Shown: one piece after another, positions 28,430 to 40,829 of the stretch | Position numbering within the stretch: the stretch's first letter is position 1 | Layout of the letters: every line of letters starts with the position of its first letter | NCBI RefSeq assembly: GCF_023856365.1 | Contig: NW_026042465.1 | Location: 124,001 to 188,000, forward strand | DNA from: Brienomyrus brachyistius | Taxonomy: Eukaryota; Chordata; Actinopteri; Osteoglossiformes; Mormyridae | Length of the DNA stretch: 64,000 nucleotides | Direction: 5' to 3' | The notes under the pieces: model-generated | Told to the model about the DNA's origin: nothing | The model's input: only the letters and a program-made list of their open reading frames with translations | The model's database searches: none | Program-made: the position numbers and the translations under genes

Positions 28430-30544
28430 AAGATAAAACCACTTTTCTTGCGCGATTTGGACTCGCTCCATATATTAAAAGGGAGCTTCGTTGTCATGTT
28501 TGACGTAAGTATGAACAGGACCATCAAAAGAAAACAACTGGATGTGCATGTCAGGTATTGGGTGAATTATGAGAATGGCTCTCGAGTGCAGTCCTGGTTC
28601 TGGGATCACAGTACATGAGCCACTCCACCGCTGAAGACTTACTGGAGAAGTTTAAGGTAAGCCATTCAATAACATTTAAACTCATTAACGAACCCATGAT
28701 TTTTAAATATCCATGGTTTATCTTTACATGTGTTTAAATGGGAGAACCATATTTATTGGTAAGCATATTTTAAAGATTTTATTGCTGCTTCATGGCTTTT
28801 GCTGCAAAAAAAATAGTTCATTGAGGAAATAGAATGTTTAAGTGTTGTGTAGCAACATGTACAGCTGTTGTACAGGCAAAAACTCTGGCTCAGTCCAAAG
28901 GAGGTGGATATAGGAATGGCTGTCATCAAGGTGGGACTTCTGTGAATTCACTGGTATCTTTACATACAAATGTATCAAACAATTGTGAAGTAAAAAATAT
29001 GTGAATAACATGGAGTTTGAGCTGGTTTGATATGTACAGCTGAGGTAGTGTTAACCTTGGGCTGAGTGTGCAGAAAGATTCTGGAAATTTGACAAACCAT
29101 CTTTTTGTCAGAGACAGTCAGGAGCCAAAGGCAGTGGAAGTGACCTTGGTGTCCTTCAGATTAAAAAAAATTGCCAGATTGTGCTCTCAAAAATGTGCAA
29201 AAAGGCCTTGGATAAATGCCCTCTGAAGTACTCGATTGTACATGAGATGACGTGCTTGGACCCAAACAAAATGCACACCAGCCAGATAACTGCCAGCAGA
29301 AAAGGAGAAATCTCATGCAGAAGTTTGCGCAGGAGAATCGGTTGGCAGGCAGGATATCTGCTGGTAAATCATAGGATAAGAATAGGATAGTTCAGAATAT
29401 TATTTTTAAATTATGCTTTTCTTTTTTCACATCTAACTGAATCAGGGACGGATTACAAACCGGGTTAGCGGGGCCGCTGCCCAGGGGCCCTTGGGGTGCA
29501 GGGGGCCCGTGGGCCCCAAGCCCAAAACAATTTGCAACGCTTATCAGCAATGTATTTTCGTTTGTCTATTTTAGAGGGCCTACATTCTTTGATCCTCTGC
29601 CTACAAGGTCCCCTGACCCTATAGGGAGGGTGTTTGGCTGCCAAGGGCCCTTGACTTGTGGTGGTTGTGGTGGTGGTGCAGGTGGTGGTGGTGGGGGGGG
29701 GGCCTCGCGAACGTTTTACCCAGGGGCCCACACAACCCATAATCCGTCCCTGAACTGAATAGTGTTAACACGTAGATTTTAGCAGTATTTAGAAGACCGA
29801 CTCTTGGTGTTTGAAAAGAAGCATCAGCCCAGTTATATTTTCTTTGATGAGCCTAGAGATATCTCAAGATTAAATTAAAATGATTGCACATTTATGGTAT
29901 CATAGGAAAATTGGGTTATAAATCACTTTCCTATTCTACATGTGATTCTGTGTATTGACATTGTTGATCTGCATCTAATCTACTGTAATTAATGTAATTA
30001 CAGGTGATGCAATATCCCAGCAGTCTGATAATCACCTGCACAATGAGGCAAAAGGCTTGGATTTTATATCCTTCATTCCTTCAGCACCATCCAAAGTTGA
30101 TGTCTTTTTACATCAAAAAGTTAGTGGGCCTTATCCTGACCTCTGGATGTTCTGCAAGAACTTGCTGCTGCTGTCCTATGGGCAAGCCGAAGTGGAACGA
30201 ATAGAGGTGGAGACCTGCAACTTATCAGAGGAAACAGTTGTTGCACAGAGGCTTATATGCGACCATGTCAGAGTGTGTGGGGGAGCAACCAAAGCGCCTC
30301 TGACCAAAGGTGAAAGATGAGCGAAAAGCAAAAAAGAAAACTTGAGGAACTCAAGAGGAAGAGAGTCTCACTGGAAAGTGTATGTGAGAGTTTACAAAAG
30401 GATGCTGAGCACATGGCAGAGGAAGCAGAGAGTGCTGCTGGAACCAAAAGGGCAACATTACTTACCAAGTCCAATACTCTGAGCCGACGAGCGAAGGAGG
30501 AGAAAGAGCAGTTGGTGGTCTTAAATGCAGATACTGAAGAATAG
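28430..30544 (+). pseudogene. broken transposase-like gene (hAT-like, fish multicopy family)
   Basis: Collinear blocks of a transposase-like protein found in many copies in fish genomes. 28495-28656: KQLDVHVRYWVNYENGSRVQ, then after a frame break GSQYMSHSTAEDLLEKFK and a GTAAGC donor. 29170-29390: KMCKKALDKCPLKYSIVHEM and CLDPNKMHT. 30004-30320: VSGPYPDLWMFCKNLLLLSY, then EETVVAQRLICDHVR and PLTK before a stop. 30317-30544: a coiled-coil tail (KLEELKRKRVSLESV ... LLTKSNTLSRRAKEEKEQL). The large central region is missing and there are at least two frame breaks, so it is not functional. hAT affiliation is from memory of related proteins. Confidence 0.6.
29443..29752. mobile_element. hAT-type MITE inside the transposase-like pseudogene
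   Basis: Perfect terminal inverted repeat CAGGGACGGATTA / TAATCCGTCCCTG, 310 bp long, with a perfect 8-bp target duplication AACTGAAT (29435-29442 and 29753-29760). The interior is GC-rich with a GGT-repeat. No coding capacity. Confidence 0.9.
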
Positions 30545-31560
30545 GCTACTGAACTGTGACTCCTAACACATCAAGAGTGAATCGGTGGAAACAAAAATAT
30601 TTAGGTTCTTTGCATTTTTGGAGTATTTTACTTTCTGTGCCTGTTTGTACATTGTTCACAGCCATAATACTTTATAATTACAAGGTAGTTTTATGTTAGA
30701 GCTCTTGCTCCAATAAATATGTGCCTTGTAATTAACTAAATTCTAGGCTATTCAGTTTTTTTTGCCCTCGTGATGGTCGTGGGTTGTGAAAAAAGCCTTC
30801 TTCTTAGGGGTACCGCTGGGGCCAGCCGGGCGTATGTCGTGGCTTCAGTGAGTACTTATGTTTGTCATGCTGCCTGTGTACTTTATAGCGGCACAACATA
30901 TTTCTGCAAATTGCATGCGTCAAATTGTCTGTCTCTCTTAAAAAATATGAAGTGTCACCAAAATTTTAAACGGGGAATCAATCTCAATGAAAAATATTCG
31001 TCAAGTAACGTTTCTAAAATAATATAGACATACTAATAATTATATATTAATAAATCGGATGAACGATGCATCCCAAATTGTATCCGCTGCGCACTTCTTA
31101 ATCAGGGCAATCGCATCGTGGAGGTTTCTGCAGACGCCCAAAAAGACTTACTTAAGAAAACTGTTGCATGATAATTTGTACCATTTTCAAGGGTGGGGGG
31201 CGTGCAGTAGATGCCCCCTTTATTTTTGTGCTTCTGCCGTTCAAACCGAGCAGCACTGAGTTTGTCATGGCACCTGACGCCAAATCTACTGCTTAGCTGC
31301 TACAGACAGAACTATCTTCAAATCACCACTAGGGGGTGTCAATGCTGCAGCTTCGTTCTATGGTTGATCTTTTTCAAAGACAGTTTTTTTTCTCTCTCTC
31401 CACATAATCAACTTAACTGATTAGCGTGCTTTCATAGTAATGGTTTTTAATCCGTGTTAATCTTCTGAACAATGACTAGTAAAGGTTCTATGAGGTTGTC
31501 CTACTTACTATGGATTTTAAGTTTTTTATCAAGGTGTTAAAACGTACCACAGTTGCCAGT
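30545..31560. other. unassigned sequence
   Basis: An AATAAA near 30714 follows the pseudogene and could be its old poly(A) signal. Beyond it I recognise nothing. Confidence 0.35.
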
Positions 31561-32095
31561 CCTGTGTTTTATGTCTAGCAATTTGTACAGTTTCTTCAGT
31601 ATAAACACATGCCATGATCTGTGAGAATCTCCTCCAGAACTCTGCATTTCCTCAAGATCTTTTTGTAATATTGCATCATGGCACTGCTCAGAACAACACA
31701 GATGGTGCATAACAACACAAGGGAGTACAAGACAACATGGTGCAGAAACAGTGCGATACAAAGCAGGACAAAACTGGATGATACGTGGTCAGTGGTGGAT
31801 AAAGTGCAGTAACAGCTGTACAGTGCAGCTGCCGTGGAAATGACTGTTACAGGGGATGCAAAAGCTGCAGGTTTGAATTGTTTGGCGAATGAAGCTGTTC
31901 ATGAATCTGCTAGTCAGTGTTTGTGGATGGTGGTCAGAGTCCTGGATTATAGACTGAACCTTGTTACTGTGGCAGTTAAAGTACAGCTGGTCAATGGAGG
32001 GCAGTTCAGTGCGAATGATGTTCTTAACAGACTTCGCAATGTACTGCCTTCCTGTCATGTGGCTCCACCATACCATAGTACTACTGTAAGAACTA
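31561..32095 (-). mobile_element. L2-type LINE 3' end
   Basis: The minus strand encodes the end of a fish LINE ORF: AKSVKNIIRTELPSIDQLYF, then VQSIIQDSDHH, matching the usual pattern of an RT-adjacent C-terminus (compare SLPSITDIH and IVDDPTHPSHY in the copy at 63.5 kb). It is decayed and truncated. Confidence 0.5.
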
Positions 32096-33095
32096 GGGAT
32101 GTAACGATACATTCAACTCACCATTTGATACGATTCACGATTCTGAGTTCACGATACAATTTTCTCATTTTTTGCAGAATGAGCTGCAGACAAATATATT
32201 CAAAAATATTCTTATATTTATCTTTCTGAACTGTTGACACTGTTGTGAACAGTGCAACTGAATTTGAATAAAATACTGTTGAAAAAAATCCCAAATCAAA
32301 ATAAGTAAATAAAAAAAAATAAATCAAATAAATAAGCTAAGGTTTGCATGTGCAGCTTTTTAGCGTGCTTTGCCCTTTTAATAATCTTCACTCAGCTCAC
32401 GGTGGTGCCAGTGGACCTGTTTGTGTATGTTATCAGTCTATTACAATGTTTGCATGCAGTTTATGTCTTGTCTGTGCTTTTCTCGCTGTTTCCTCCTCGT
32501 TTGTGATTACCGGAAAGCTAATATGCTGCCACACCGCCAATTGAAGATCGGGCGGTGCGTCCATCCATCCATTTTCTGAAACCACTTAATCCCAACTGGG
32601 ATCGCGGGGGAGACCGGAGCCTATCCCGGGAACAAGGGGCGCAGACAGGAACCAAGCCCAGGCAGTCACCTACACACCGCAGGTCGCACACACTCACACA
32701 ACTACAGGGCCAATTTAGACTCACCAGTCAACCTATCCTGCATGCTTTTGGACCGTGGGAGGAACCTGGAGTCCCCGGCGAAAACGGGGAGAGCATGCGA
32801 ACTCCACACAGAAAGGGCCCTGGACCGAAGCCAGCACTAACCACTGTGCCGTCCTCAGTTTCAAATTCATTCATCATCTCGCGTTCGCTCAAAACCAAAA
32901 ACTGACGTACGATGTCGACGTGATACGCAGTGACATCTGACGTCAAACTCACATTGTGAAATCAAATGTAATATTACACCAGTTTTTCTGTTAAAGTACT
33001 GTGAAGTACTCCTACAATAGTGATTCATTTTCCACATCAGCCGGTTTAAATCTTCATGCATTTGCACCGATTTTTAACTGATTTGTGATTCATCA
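32096..33095. mobile_element. hAT-like non-autonomous element with nested SINE
   Basis: Starts TAGGGATGTAACGATACATTC, the end motif of a common vertebrate hAT-like MITE. The right boundary is not clear; ATTTGTGATTCATCATTACAT near 33080 may be the diverged opposite end. A SINE is inserted at about 32555-32855. Confidence 0.4.
32555..32860 (-). mobile_element. tRNA-headed SINE, diverged copy
   Basis: Begins (plus strand) with CCATCCATCCATTTTCTG, then GGAGCCTATCCCGG, then AACTCCACACAGAAAGG and ends GCACTAACCACTGTGCCGTCC, the reverse complement of the SINE head. More diverged than the other copies in the window. Confidence 0.75.
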
Positions 33096-33434
33096 TTACA
33101 TGCCAGGGCCAGCAGCTCTGCATGGCTCGACCCTCATAAACATTCTCCACACATGCTGTTCAGGCAGTGGCCACAGAAATTCCCCCAGTGAACTTTATGC
33201 TTTCTGTCGGAGAGTATGCTGTGTTCTGGCCTTAAACCCTGCATACTACTTTGCAGACTTTGATCCTCTTAACAACAATTGGCATTTCTGGTGGCTGAAT
33301 ATCCATCCATCCGTCATCCAACTGCATGCTTAAAAGCTGTGAATAATAGTAATAATTCTTAAAATTGCAACTATCTAGAATTTCAGCCTAGTTACTCAGC
33401 TAAATTACTATTTAAACCTAGAATAATTTCTATA

Positions 33435-33789
33435 AGGGGCGGCATGGTGGTGCAGTGGTTAGCACTGTCGCCTCACACCTCTGGGACCCGGGTTCGTGTC
33501 TCCGCCTGGGTCACATGTGTGTGGAGTTTGCATGTTCTCCCCATGTCGTTGTGGGGTTTCCTCTGGGTACTCCGGTTTCCCCCCACAGTCCAAAAACATG
33601 CTGGGGCTAATTGGAGTTGCTGAATTGCCCGTAGGTGTGTGTGTGTGAGTGGATGGTGTGTGAGTGTGCCCTGCGATGGGCTGGCCCCCCATCCTGGGTT
33701 GTTCCCTGCCTCGTGCCCATTGATTCTGGGATAGGCTCCGGACCCCCCGCGACCCAATAGGATAAGCGGTTTGGAAAATGGATGGATGG
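33435..33789 (+). mobile_element. tRNA-headed SINE, full length
   Basis: Head AGGGGCGGCATGGTGGTGCA followed by TTAGCACTG (A-box-like) and GGGTTCGTGTCTCC (B-box-like), body with GGAGTTTGCATGTTCTCCCC, and tail GATGGATGGA. Flanked by a perfect 12-bp target duplication ATAATTTCTATA (33423-33434 and 33790-33801), proving insertion by target-primed retrotransposition. Confidence 0.9.
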
Positions 33790-33801
33790 ATAATTTCTAT
33801 A

Positions 33802-35429
33802 TGTGTGATAGAATCAAAAAATATTTTGTTTTACATATAAATCTTCACAAGGTGTATTACACATGGTATTCCCCAGACACCGCCACCCCAACAGATGCTT
33901 TGTTTGTTAAGACAATAGCTCAGAAAGTGGTTGATCGATCTTTTGCAGCTTTTACCAAGGTTTGTACAAGCCAAAATTAAATTTTGAAACGGATCCCTGC
34001 CACACCCTGCCCTCCTGAACCTCCCGTTTCCTCCCTAGTGTGGTATAACGTGCCATGCCTGTTCCGCGTTTGTTTTACCTCTCCTTCCTGCCCTTGTGTT
34101 ACTCATTTCAGGTGCCTCTAGTTTGCTCCCTGCTTAGCCTTGTATAAATGTGCTTCTCAGTCCTGCCTTTAATGTTGCTGCTGCTGTTTGCCTGTGTGTT
34201 CTTCCCTGCTTATGATTCCCCCGTGATCCAGTTGTGATCCAGTTGTCTTCATATCATGTATTCACATTCCTCAGCTGAGAGTGAACAAAGTTCTGTGGAA
34301 AGTATCTGACTACAGATAGACTTTCACCCAGTTCTCTGCGGGAGCTCTGATTACAGAGTGACTCCCCGACTACTTCTGAAGCCCTTCCTTAAGTATCCAG
34401 ACCAGGTGATGGCATGTTTCTGAAGACTGACTAATTTCGGTCAATGGTTAATTTTAGGGGCATTGCTGACCTTGGTTCTCAAGTCCCCAGCCAATCAGAT
34501 CACTTTAGGGGGTGGTTGTAATTCCCTTGTTCTACCATGAGAGAATCTCTCTCAGTTTGGTGGGTTGAGCCGAAGTTTCTGTATTTCTCTTAGGAAAAGC
34601 TATACTGCCTTAAATCTGAGAGTATAATACTCCTCGTCTCATGCCTATTCAAACGAGACCAAACATGCGTGTATTTGTCCCTAACATCTATGTGTGCTGA
34701 GTTATCCTGTTTATAGTGGAAAAGGTGTCTGTGTCTGGAGGCTGACAGCTGTTGTTGCTGTGGATTGATTGTGGAACTCTGGTCACTCCGGGGGTGAAAG
34801 GTCTTGCTTTTTCTGTGCTGCTCCAGTTATTCCTATCCAGTCTCTCAGGAGCCGGCAGGCCTTTGCCTTCCTTAAAAGGGGTGGTTTGACGAGTTGAGTC
34901 CAGTCTTGCCTGGGCCAGCGGAGCTCTGAAATAGACTGATGCAGGCTGATCAGAGTTGGGGCCTGCAGGACCTATAAGTTTTATGTCCTTACAGAATGTA
35001 AGTGGCATCATACTAAACTAGTGGTGTTCGAACTAGCATGGAAAGAGGCTATGGGTAGCTACAAAAAGGCTCTTAGTGCCGCCAAATCATCTAGTATCTA
35101 TCAGAACTAATTGAAATAAACAAAAATAATCCTAGATTCCTATTTACTATGGTGTCCAAGCTGACTAATAACCAGACCACTGGTTATTTTCCAGTGACGA
35201 CTTTATGAAACTTTTTGACCAAAAATATGCTCAATTAAACAGAACATTTTGAATATTGAATATTGGTTAACCAGTCAGAACTGATGTACTTAATTTTATC
35301 TTCAAATTCATCTACTTGTATGCTAGACCCTGTTCCATCAAAATTATTCAGCGATGCTCCCAGCATTGATTGAACCGCTACTAGCAATAGTTAAACTAAA
35401 ACATATAATCATATTACCCCAATTTTATC
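33802..35429. other. unassigned sequence
   Basis: No recognised gene. 34000-34230 is pyrimidine-rich and LTR-like in composition (TTGTATAAATGTGCTTCTCA) but has no defined ends. Around 35040-35250 decayed LINE-like text may precede the L2 fragment. Confidence 0.35.
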
Positions 35430-36333
35430 TTCACTGCACTGGCTGCCAGTTAGATTTCGTGTTGACTACAAAACACTGCTCTTAACCTATAAAGCTGTAA
35501 ATGGTCTTGCACCGCAGTATGTGAGTGACCTCATTTGCGTTCCGAATCATACACTTAGATGACGAGATGGAGGTATTCTATCCGTACCCAGAATAAAGAA
35601 CATTACCTTTGGGGGAAGAGCATTTGCTCATAAAGCACCACAGCTATGGAATAAACTTCCTATTAGTGTTCGGAACTCAGACACAATCTCTGCTTTTAAG
35701 TCAAGGCTTAAGATGTACCTCTTTCGCCAGTCTTTTGGATAGTTAAATCTTCTTTTCTAAGGTGAATGGGAAATCTGGAGGTTCATAGTTATTTGAGATT
35801 GAAGGGGAAAGGGGGGATTGGTGCTGTCGTCCTGCCACTCTCGCCGATCACTTAAGCTGTGGATGGGAGGTGGCTTGACGCCAAAACCTCTGTAAACCCT
35901 CATGCCTGTGCTTCCTTCCAGGTCACTCTTTTAGGCAGGCTGTCATAGTTGCTTTAGTCCTGCCGGTTAGGTGTAGGGCAATAACTCTTCTCCATCTTCT
36001 CTTTTTCGAGCTGATACCGAGCCGACTACACCGTGTGAACCCGCACCTGGACTCCTGGATATAACTACATGAAACCAACTGGGACTTTATAACTATATGA
36101 ACTCTAATGAATGTCAATGTAAATGCAGTTTCATGCTCCTTGGTCGCCCAGAGGAGGATGGGGTCCCCTTCTGAGTCTAGGTTCCACTCAAGGTTTCTTC
36201 CTGCTAGAGGGAGTTTCCTTGCCACTGTCGCCTCAGGCTTGCTTGGTGGGGTTCTGGCCGGTTAAATGTAAAGTGCTTTGTGACAATGCATGTCGTTAAA
36301 AGCGCTATATAAATAAAATTGAATTGAATTGAA
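35430..36333 (+). mobile_element. L2-type LINE, RT C-terminus and 3' UTR
   Basis: Plus-strand translation: SSLHWLPVRFRVDYKTLLLT, YKAVNGLAPQYVSDLI, GGRAFAHKAPQLWNKLPISV, FKSRLKMYLFRQSFG followed by a stop at about 35740. One stop lies inside. The 3' UTR contains CAAGGTTTCTTCCTGC and AAAGTGCTTTGTGACAATG and ends in a (TTGAA)n tail. Confidence 0.85.
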
Positions 36334-37950
36334 GTGCTTCCTCAGATTCATTTTTAAATGTTCTCCAGCTAATTTCCACTATGGCCACGAGTTCTAGTAT
36401 TTTAAATTAATATTGAAATGGTCATTTGGCTGAACAGCATCCCGACCTGTTAGAATCTTATATACCTGGATCATGTCCCCCCATAGTCTCCTTTGCTTGA
36501 GGCTAAACAGATTCAGCTCAGCGAACCTCTCCTCATAAGACATTCCTCTAAGTGCAGGAATCATTCTAGTCATCCTACGTTGCACCTTTTCCAAGGCAGC
36601 AATGTCCTTCTGAAGGTATGGTGACCAAACCTGCACACAGTATTCTAGGTGGGATCTTACCAAGGAATTATATAATCGTAGCATCACTTCTCTTGACTTA
36701 CATCTCTAGGTGTGTGGAGTTTAATCCAACATCCTTTTGCCTTTTTTTAATGCTTCCCCACACTGGCAAGAGTGGGACATGGAAGTATCAACATACACAC
36801 CGAGATCTTTCTCGTAATCAGCTACCTTTATTTCAGTGGAACCCATAAAATATCTGTACTTTACTATATTTACTATATTTCTGCTCCCTGCATGGATTAC
36901 CTTATATTTATCTATGTTAAATTTCATCTGCCACGTATGAGCCCAGTCGCTAATTAAATCCAGATCCTGTTGTAGCCTCTCTGGACATGAGACATGATCT
37001 AACATCAATCAGAAGATACCACACCAGCAGATAATGATTTCTGGAATAGTAAAGTTAAAGGTTGGCTAATAATACCCCTCATCTCTTTTAAAACTATAGA
37101 TAAGATGCCATCAGGGCCTTGCGATTTATTTATTTTGAGCTTAGCTAGGCTTTGTACCACATCAGCCTCAGTTATACATATATTGGTCATAGACATCGTT
37201 GTATTTGTACTAAATGGTGGTAAGCTATTCTACTGTGAACAGCCATTGTAAAATAATCATTAAACTCATTTATATCAATTTCATTTTCAATTATAAGGCC
37301 CTTACTATCCTGCAAATGAGTGATTTTCAGCTTTTAGAGCTCTTTCGGAGTTAAAATATTGGAAGAAACTTTTAACGTCATCCTTATAACTGTTATTAAC
37401 TAAACCTGTAGACTTAGATACTCCTGCTTTATTTTGAAATCATTAGTTAATTTCCATTTGTGGAAGAAAGCCCTTTTGCTCCTGACTTTATTCTTAATTT
37501 TCGTAGTAAACCACCTGTGACATCGCGTGCTGGACGAACAGGCAGGAAGCGAGGAATCAAGGATCCGGGAAACGGAGAGTCGGGAATGAGGGTTTATTGA
37601 TGAAAACAGGTACCAACAGCGAGAGATTTCAATGACAGGACTGGGGAAACAGACTTGAATGTGGACTAAATACACAGGACTACTCAAACTGACAGAAAAC
37701 AGCTGGTTACAATCGGGGCAGCACACATGGTTAATGAGGGGGCGTGGCACACACGAGGATCGTACAAGCAGGTCATGACACCAGCTTGGTTGCAGTTTCC
37801 TAGATTTAGTTTTTCTGGAAACGGGTATGAAGTTCTTTTGCACTTGCAACAATGTGCTTTTAAAAAATTCCCATGCCTCTTCCACAGTATTGCTATTTAA
37901 CTCCATCCGATTTACAGTTTCTAGTTTCAGTCTCATACCATTGAATTACC
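36334..37950 (-). mobile_element. CR1-like LINE, deleted copy interrupted by an LTR
   Basis: From right to left on the minus strand: AWEFFKSTLLQVQKNFIPVS, KNKVRSKRAFFHKWKL, an RT start DVVQSLAKLKINKSQGPDGI, then (after a deletion of the catalytic core) LISDWAHTWQMKFNIDKYK, EKDLGVYVDTSMSHS and the tail HLEYCVQVWSPYLQKDI. It is the same family as 570-1318. A solo LTR splits it at 37516-37780. Confidence 0.85.
37516..37780 (-). mobile_element. solo LTR inserted in the CR1-like LINE
   Basis: 265 bp beginning TGTGACATCG and ending GGTCATGACA, so on the minus strand it reads TGTCATGACC...GATGTCACA with TG/CA ends. GTGTGCCACGCCCCCTCATT (minus strand) links it to the LTRs at 8110 and 46794. Flanks CCACC/CCAGC may be a 5-bp duplication with one mismatch. 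Confidence 0.75.
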
Positions 37951-38600
37951 CTTCCTAACATTGTATACTTTTGTTTTGGACTTGGTTGAAGACTCAGGCA
38001 GCAGGAGTTGCCCCAACGTTGGTATGTCCTTATCCATAAGGGGGAGTAAACGTTCTGGTTTCCCGACCTTATAGATGAAGGAGTTGGGGGATGTTGCCAG
38101 TGACCTGCCGGATTCCAGGCAGAACAGGCCTCGCTATGCCACAGCCCTTCAGAGACTGGGCCTTCCGTGCAGAACCTCTGCATCCAAATTAGACCAGTTG
38201 TTTAACAAAACCCTAAAATGGGGTTATTTTTGACATGGAACGGGACTTTGATTCAACAACCCATTACTTAGTTGCGGCAAGTACCCAATATCAAGTATAG
38301 CTGCAAAGAATCTGCCAGAGATTTTCAGAGAAGTTCCCCAGATGCATGGACTGGACTAAGGTGCGTCAGATTAAACAGGAGCCTGGTAAATTCTGTGAGC
38401 CCCACGCCAAGTGACTGATGGAAACATACTCCAGCTACAGTGAGATGGACCCTCCAGCGGACCGAGAGTGGGATTCCCTCTGGGAGCGACAACTCGTGCA
38501 GTTGCTGGTGGATGAGCTGCAAACAGACATCAAGAAGGACTTCCAACCTCACAATCATTTACCAAACCACTTCAGGTAACTTGTAAAGATGTAGGTATTG
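37951..38600. mobile_element. decayed LTR-retroelement gag-like relic
   Basis: Plus strand contains MKELGDVASDLPDSRQNRPR, then WTKVRQIKQEPGKF and, near 38420-38570, ETYSSYSEMDPPAD and LVQLLVDELQTDIKKDFQP. This resembles the capsid region of fish Gypsy-type gag proteins. It has several stops. Assignment is by pattern only. Confidence 0.4.
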
Positions 38601-39434
38601 GAGTATTCACACATTCATTTCCAGTGTCCACCTCCTGTCCGGTAAATTTGGCAGGACAAAATTTGAATAACCTATAGGCCAGACTCATGAATGCGGCTGA
38701 ACGAGTAAAGGTAGAACAGGTGGCCAATCCTGTTATACAGTCCTAGTAGATTGAGAACCACCTGATTGCAACTGTAGTTGGAATCAAGGGCTGAGCAGCA
38801 TGGTGGCCTGGGGGACAATTATGAAAACACAGACCCACTGATATCCTTAAAACCCACAATCAAAAGAGGAGTCAGGATGGCCAGTGACATGTGCTGGCTA
38901 AATGGGGACAACAAAGAGAGAACAGAACAAGGCAGGGAGGGATTCTGACACAGGTGCCATGCTACTTTGTTTAAATATGCTGTAATGTTTTAGTGCAAGC
39001 CTTAGACAATGGAATCTCTGAATGACGCCGCAGTCTGGCTCTTTCTGAAGGTCCTATACTGTAACCGTCCTGAGAAGTTGTTTGCATGCACTTGCTGCCT
39101 TGACACTTGTTGATGTGCGTGTGCCCTGCTCGAGCAGTAAAGGGGAGATCACATGCAGAGCTGATTTTCTGTAGTTCCTTAGAATAAAAATAGAATATTC
39201 TCTTCAAATAGGAACACATGCTGCGTTTGATTATTTCACTCCAACTCGGACAAAAACGTCACGAAAAACATCACTTCCCATTAGAAACGCCTCTTTTATG
39301 ACGTTAATGTCTGACAGAATCTTCTTGTCCGAGTTGCCCCTGTGACGTAATTTCAACATGGCGGCTTACACACTCAACATTAATTCTATTTTACAAATCC
39401 TTAAAAATGTTTATTTTGTTAAATTTATTATTAT
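38601..39434. other. unassigned sequence
   Basis: No recognised feature; possibly more of the gag-like relic up to about 38900. Confidence 0.3.
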
Positions 39435-39790
39435 CCCATCCATCCATTTTCCAAACTGCTTATCCTACTGGGTCACGGGGGGTCCGGAGCCTATCCCGGA
39501 AGCAATGGGCACGAGGCTGGGAACAACCCAGGATGGGGGGCCAGCCCATCGCAGGGCACACTCACACACACCATGCACTCTCACATGCATTCCTACGGGC
39601 AATTTAGCAAGTCCAATTAGCCTCAGCATGTTTTTGGACTGTGGGGGGGAACCGGAGTACCCGGAGGAAACCCCACGACGACATGGGGAGAACATGCAAA
39701 CTCCACACACATGTGACCCAGGCGGAGATTTGAACCTGGGTCCCAGAGGTGTGAGGCAACAGTGCTAACCAGTGCACGACCATACCGCCC
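39435..39790 (-). mobile_element. tRNA-headed SINE, full length
   Basis: Reverse-oriented copy of the 33.4-kb SINE, from the CCATCCATCC tail to the CATACCGCCC head. Perfect 12-bp duplication ATTTATTATTAT at 39423-39434 and 39791-39802. Confidence 0.9.
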
Positions 39791-39802
39791 ATTTATTATT
39801 AT

Positions 39803-40829
39803 TATTATTTATAATTATTAGTAATTATTAATGTAATTGCACGTGTTCGATTTAGAGAATACCATATTGTGACCGTAAACAGTATCCTAACATGCAATAT
39901 CAGATTTTTACCAGACTTGTTAGTGTTTTTGGTTTGTTTGTAGTTTGTTTGCCTCTCGAAAAAAGAATATCGCTATGAATGTACTAAAATACTTTATAAA
40001 GCTTTTAATGTGGTTTGACTAGTTCCTGTTTCTTGTTTATTTGTCTGAAATAATAATCTTACTCCATAACTGCTAAAATATAAAGCAACAACACAGCAGC
40101 GTATTCATGGAGGCAGCCATGTTTGTTCCGAGTTGTGCTAGCTTGAACGGGAGATTGTTGGATGTGATGTCACCCAATTTGGAATTTCCAAGTTCCGAGA
40201 GAAAAACGAACGCACCACAAGACTCTGGCTGGAAATTTCTACAATAGAGCCATTTAGTTATTTCTAGAAAAATATTTAGAGCCAATGACCTGATGTCATT
40301 GTAACACAGGTCACTGTCCGTGGTGCTGAATTCTCTACTTGATGGGCTGGTGCTGAATGAATATGACAGCTGGCCAACATGTCTGTGTGCTTCCACTGAC
40401 TGGCACCCAGACATATAATGACTTTTAACAATGAGGAGGGAAACGTCCAGACAGGAAATTAGTCAACAGTAATTAGTAATCACATATAGTTCTCATTTAT
40501 CATGATGTAAAATTCAAAAACCTTTTTTTTATTATTAAGGGATAAATGTAATTGAGTTTTAATGTATCCTTTCCGCTCTTAAAATCGCAAATTATTTCTG
40601 ACTATTAATCTGCACATTTTAATAATTTCATTAATATTACCTAATTGGTTTGTCTTTTTTATTAAATTTTAAAACTAGCTGTACAATTGTTGATGTTGTT
40701 GCTGTTCTGAATGTCATTGGCCTGTTGCCTTACGTCTGTCTAAACATGAGTGAGGGGATGGATGCACTATTCTATGGGGGCCTCTGTAGAGAATAAATGA
40801 TCCTAATTTTATATTGAGAGAGATGGTTA
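39803..40829. other. unassigned AT-rich sequence
   Basis: No coding region or repeat boundary recognised. Confidence 0.4.

Noticed and set aside
33085..33333. Possible T-box-like exon (RRVCCVLALNPAYYFADF, then NNNWHFWW)
   Set aside because: A loose resemblance to the brachyury segment around YSFLLDF and HRWKYV, but key residues and splice sites do not fit, and it is 12 kb from the certain exons with many repeats between.
33843..33980. Open frame YTWYSPDTATPTDALFVKT, considered as a second T-box piece
   Set aside because: Similarity to the YIHPDSP block is too short and the following residues do not match.
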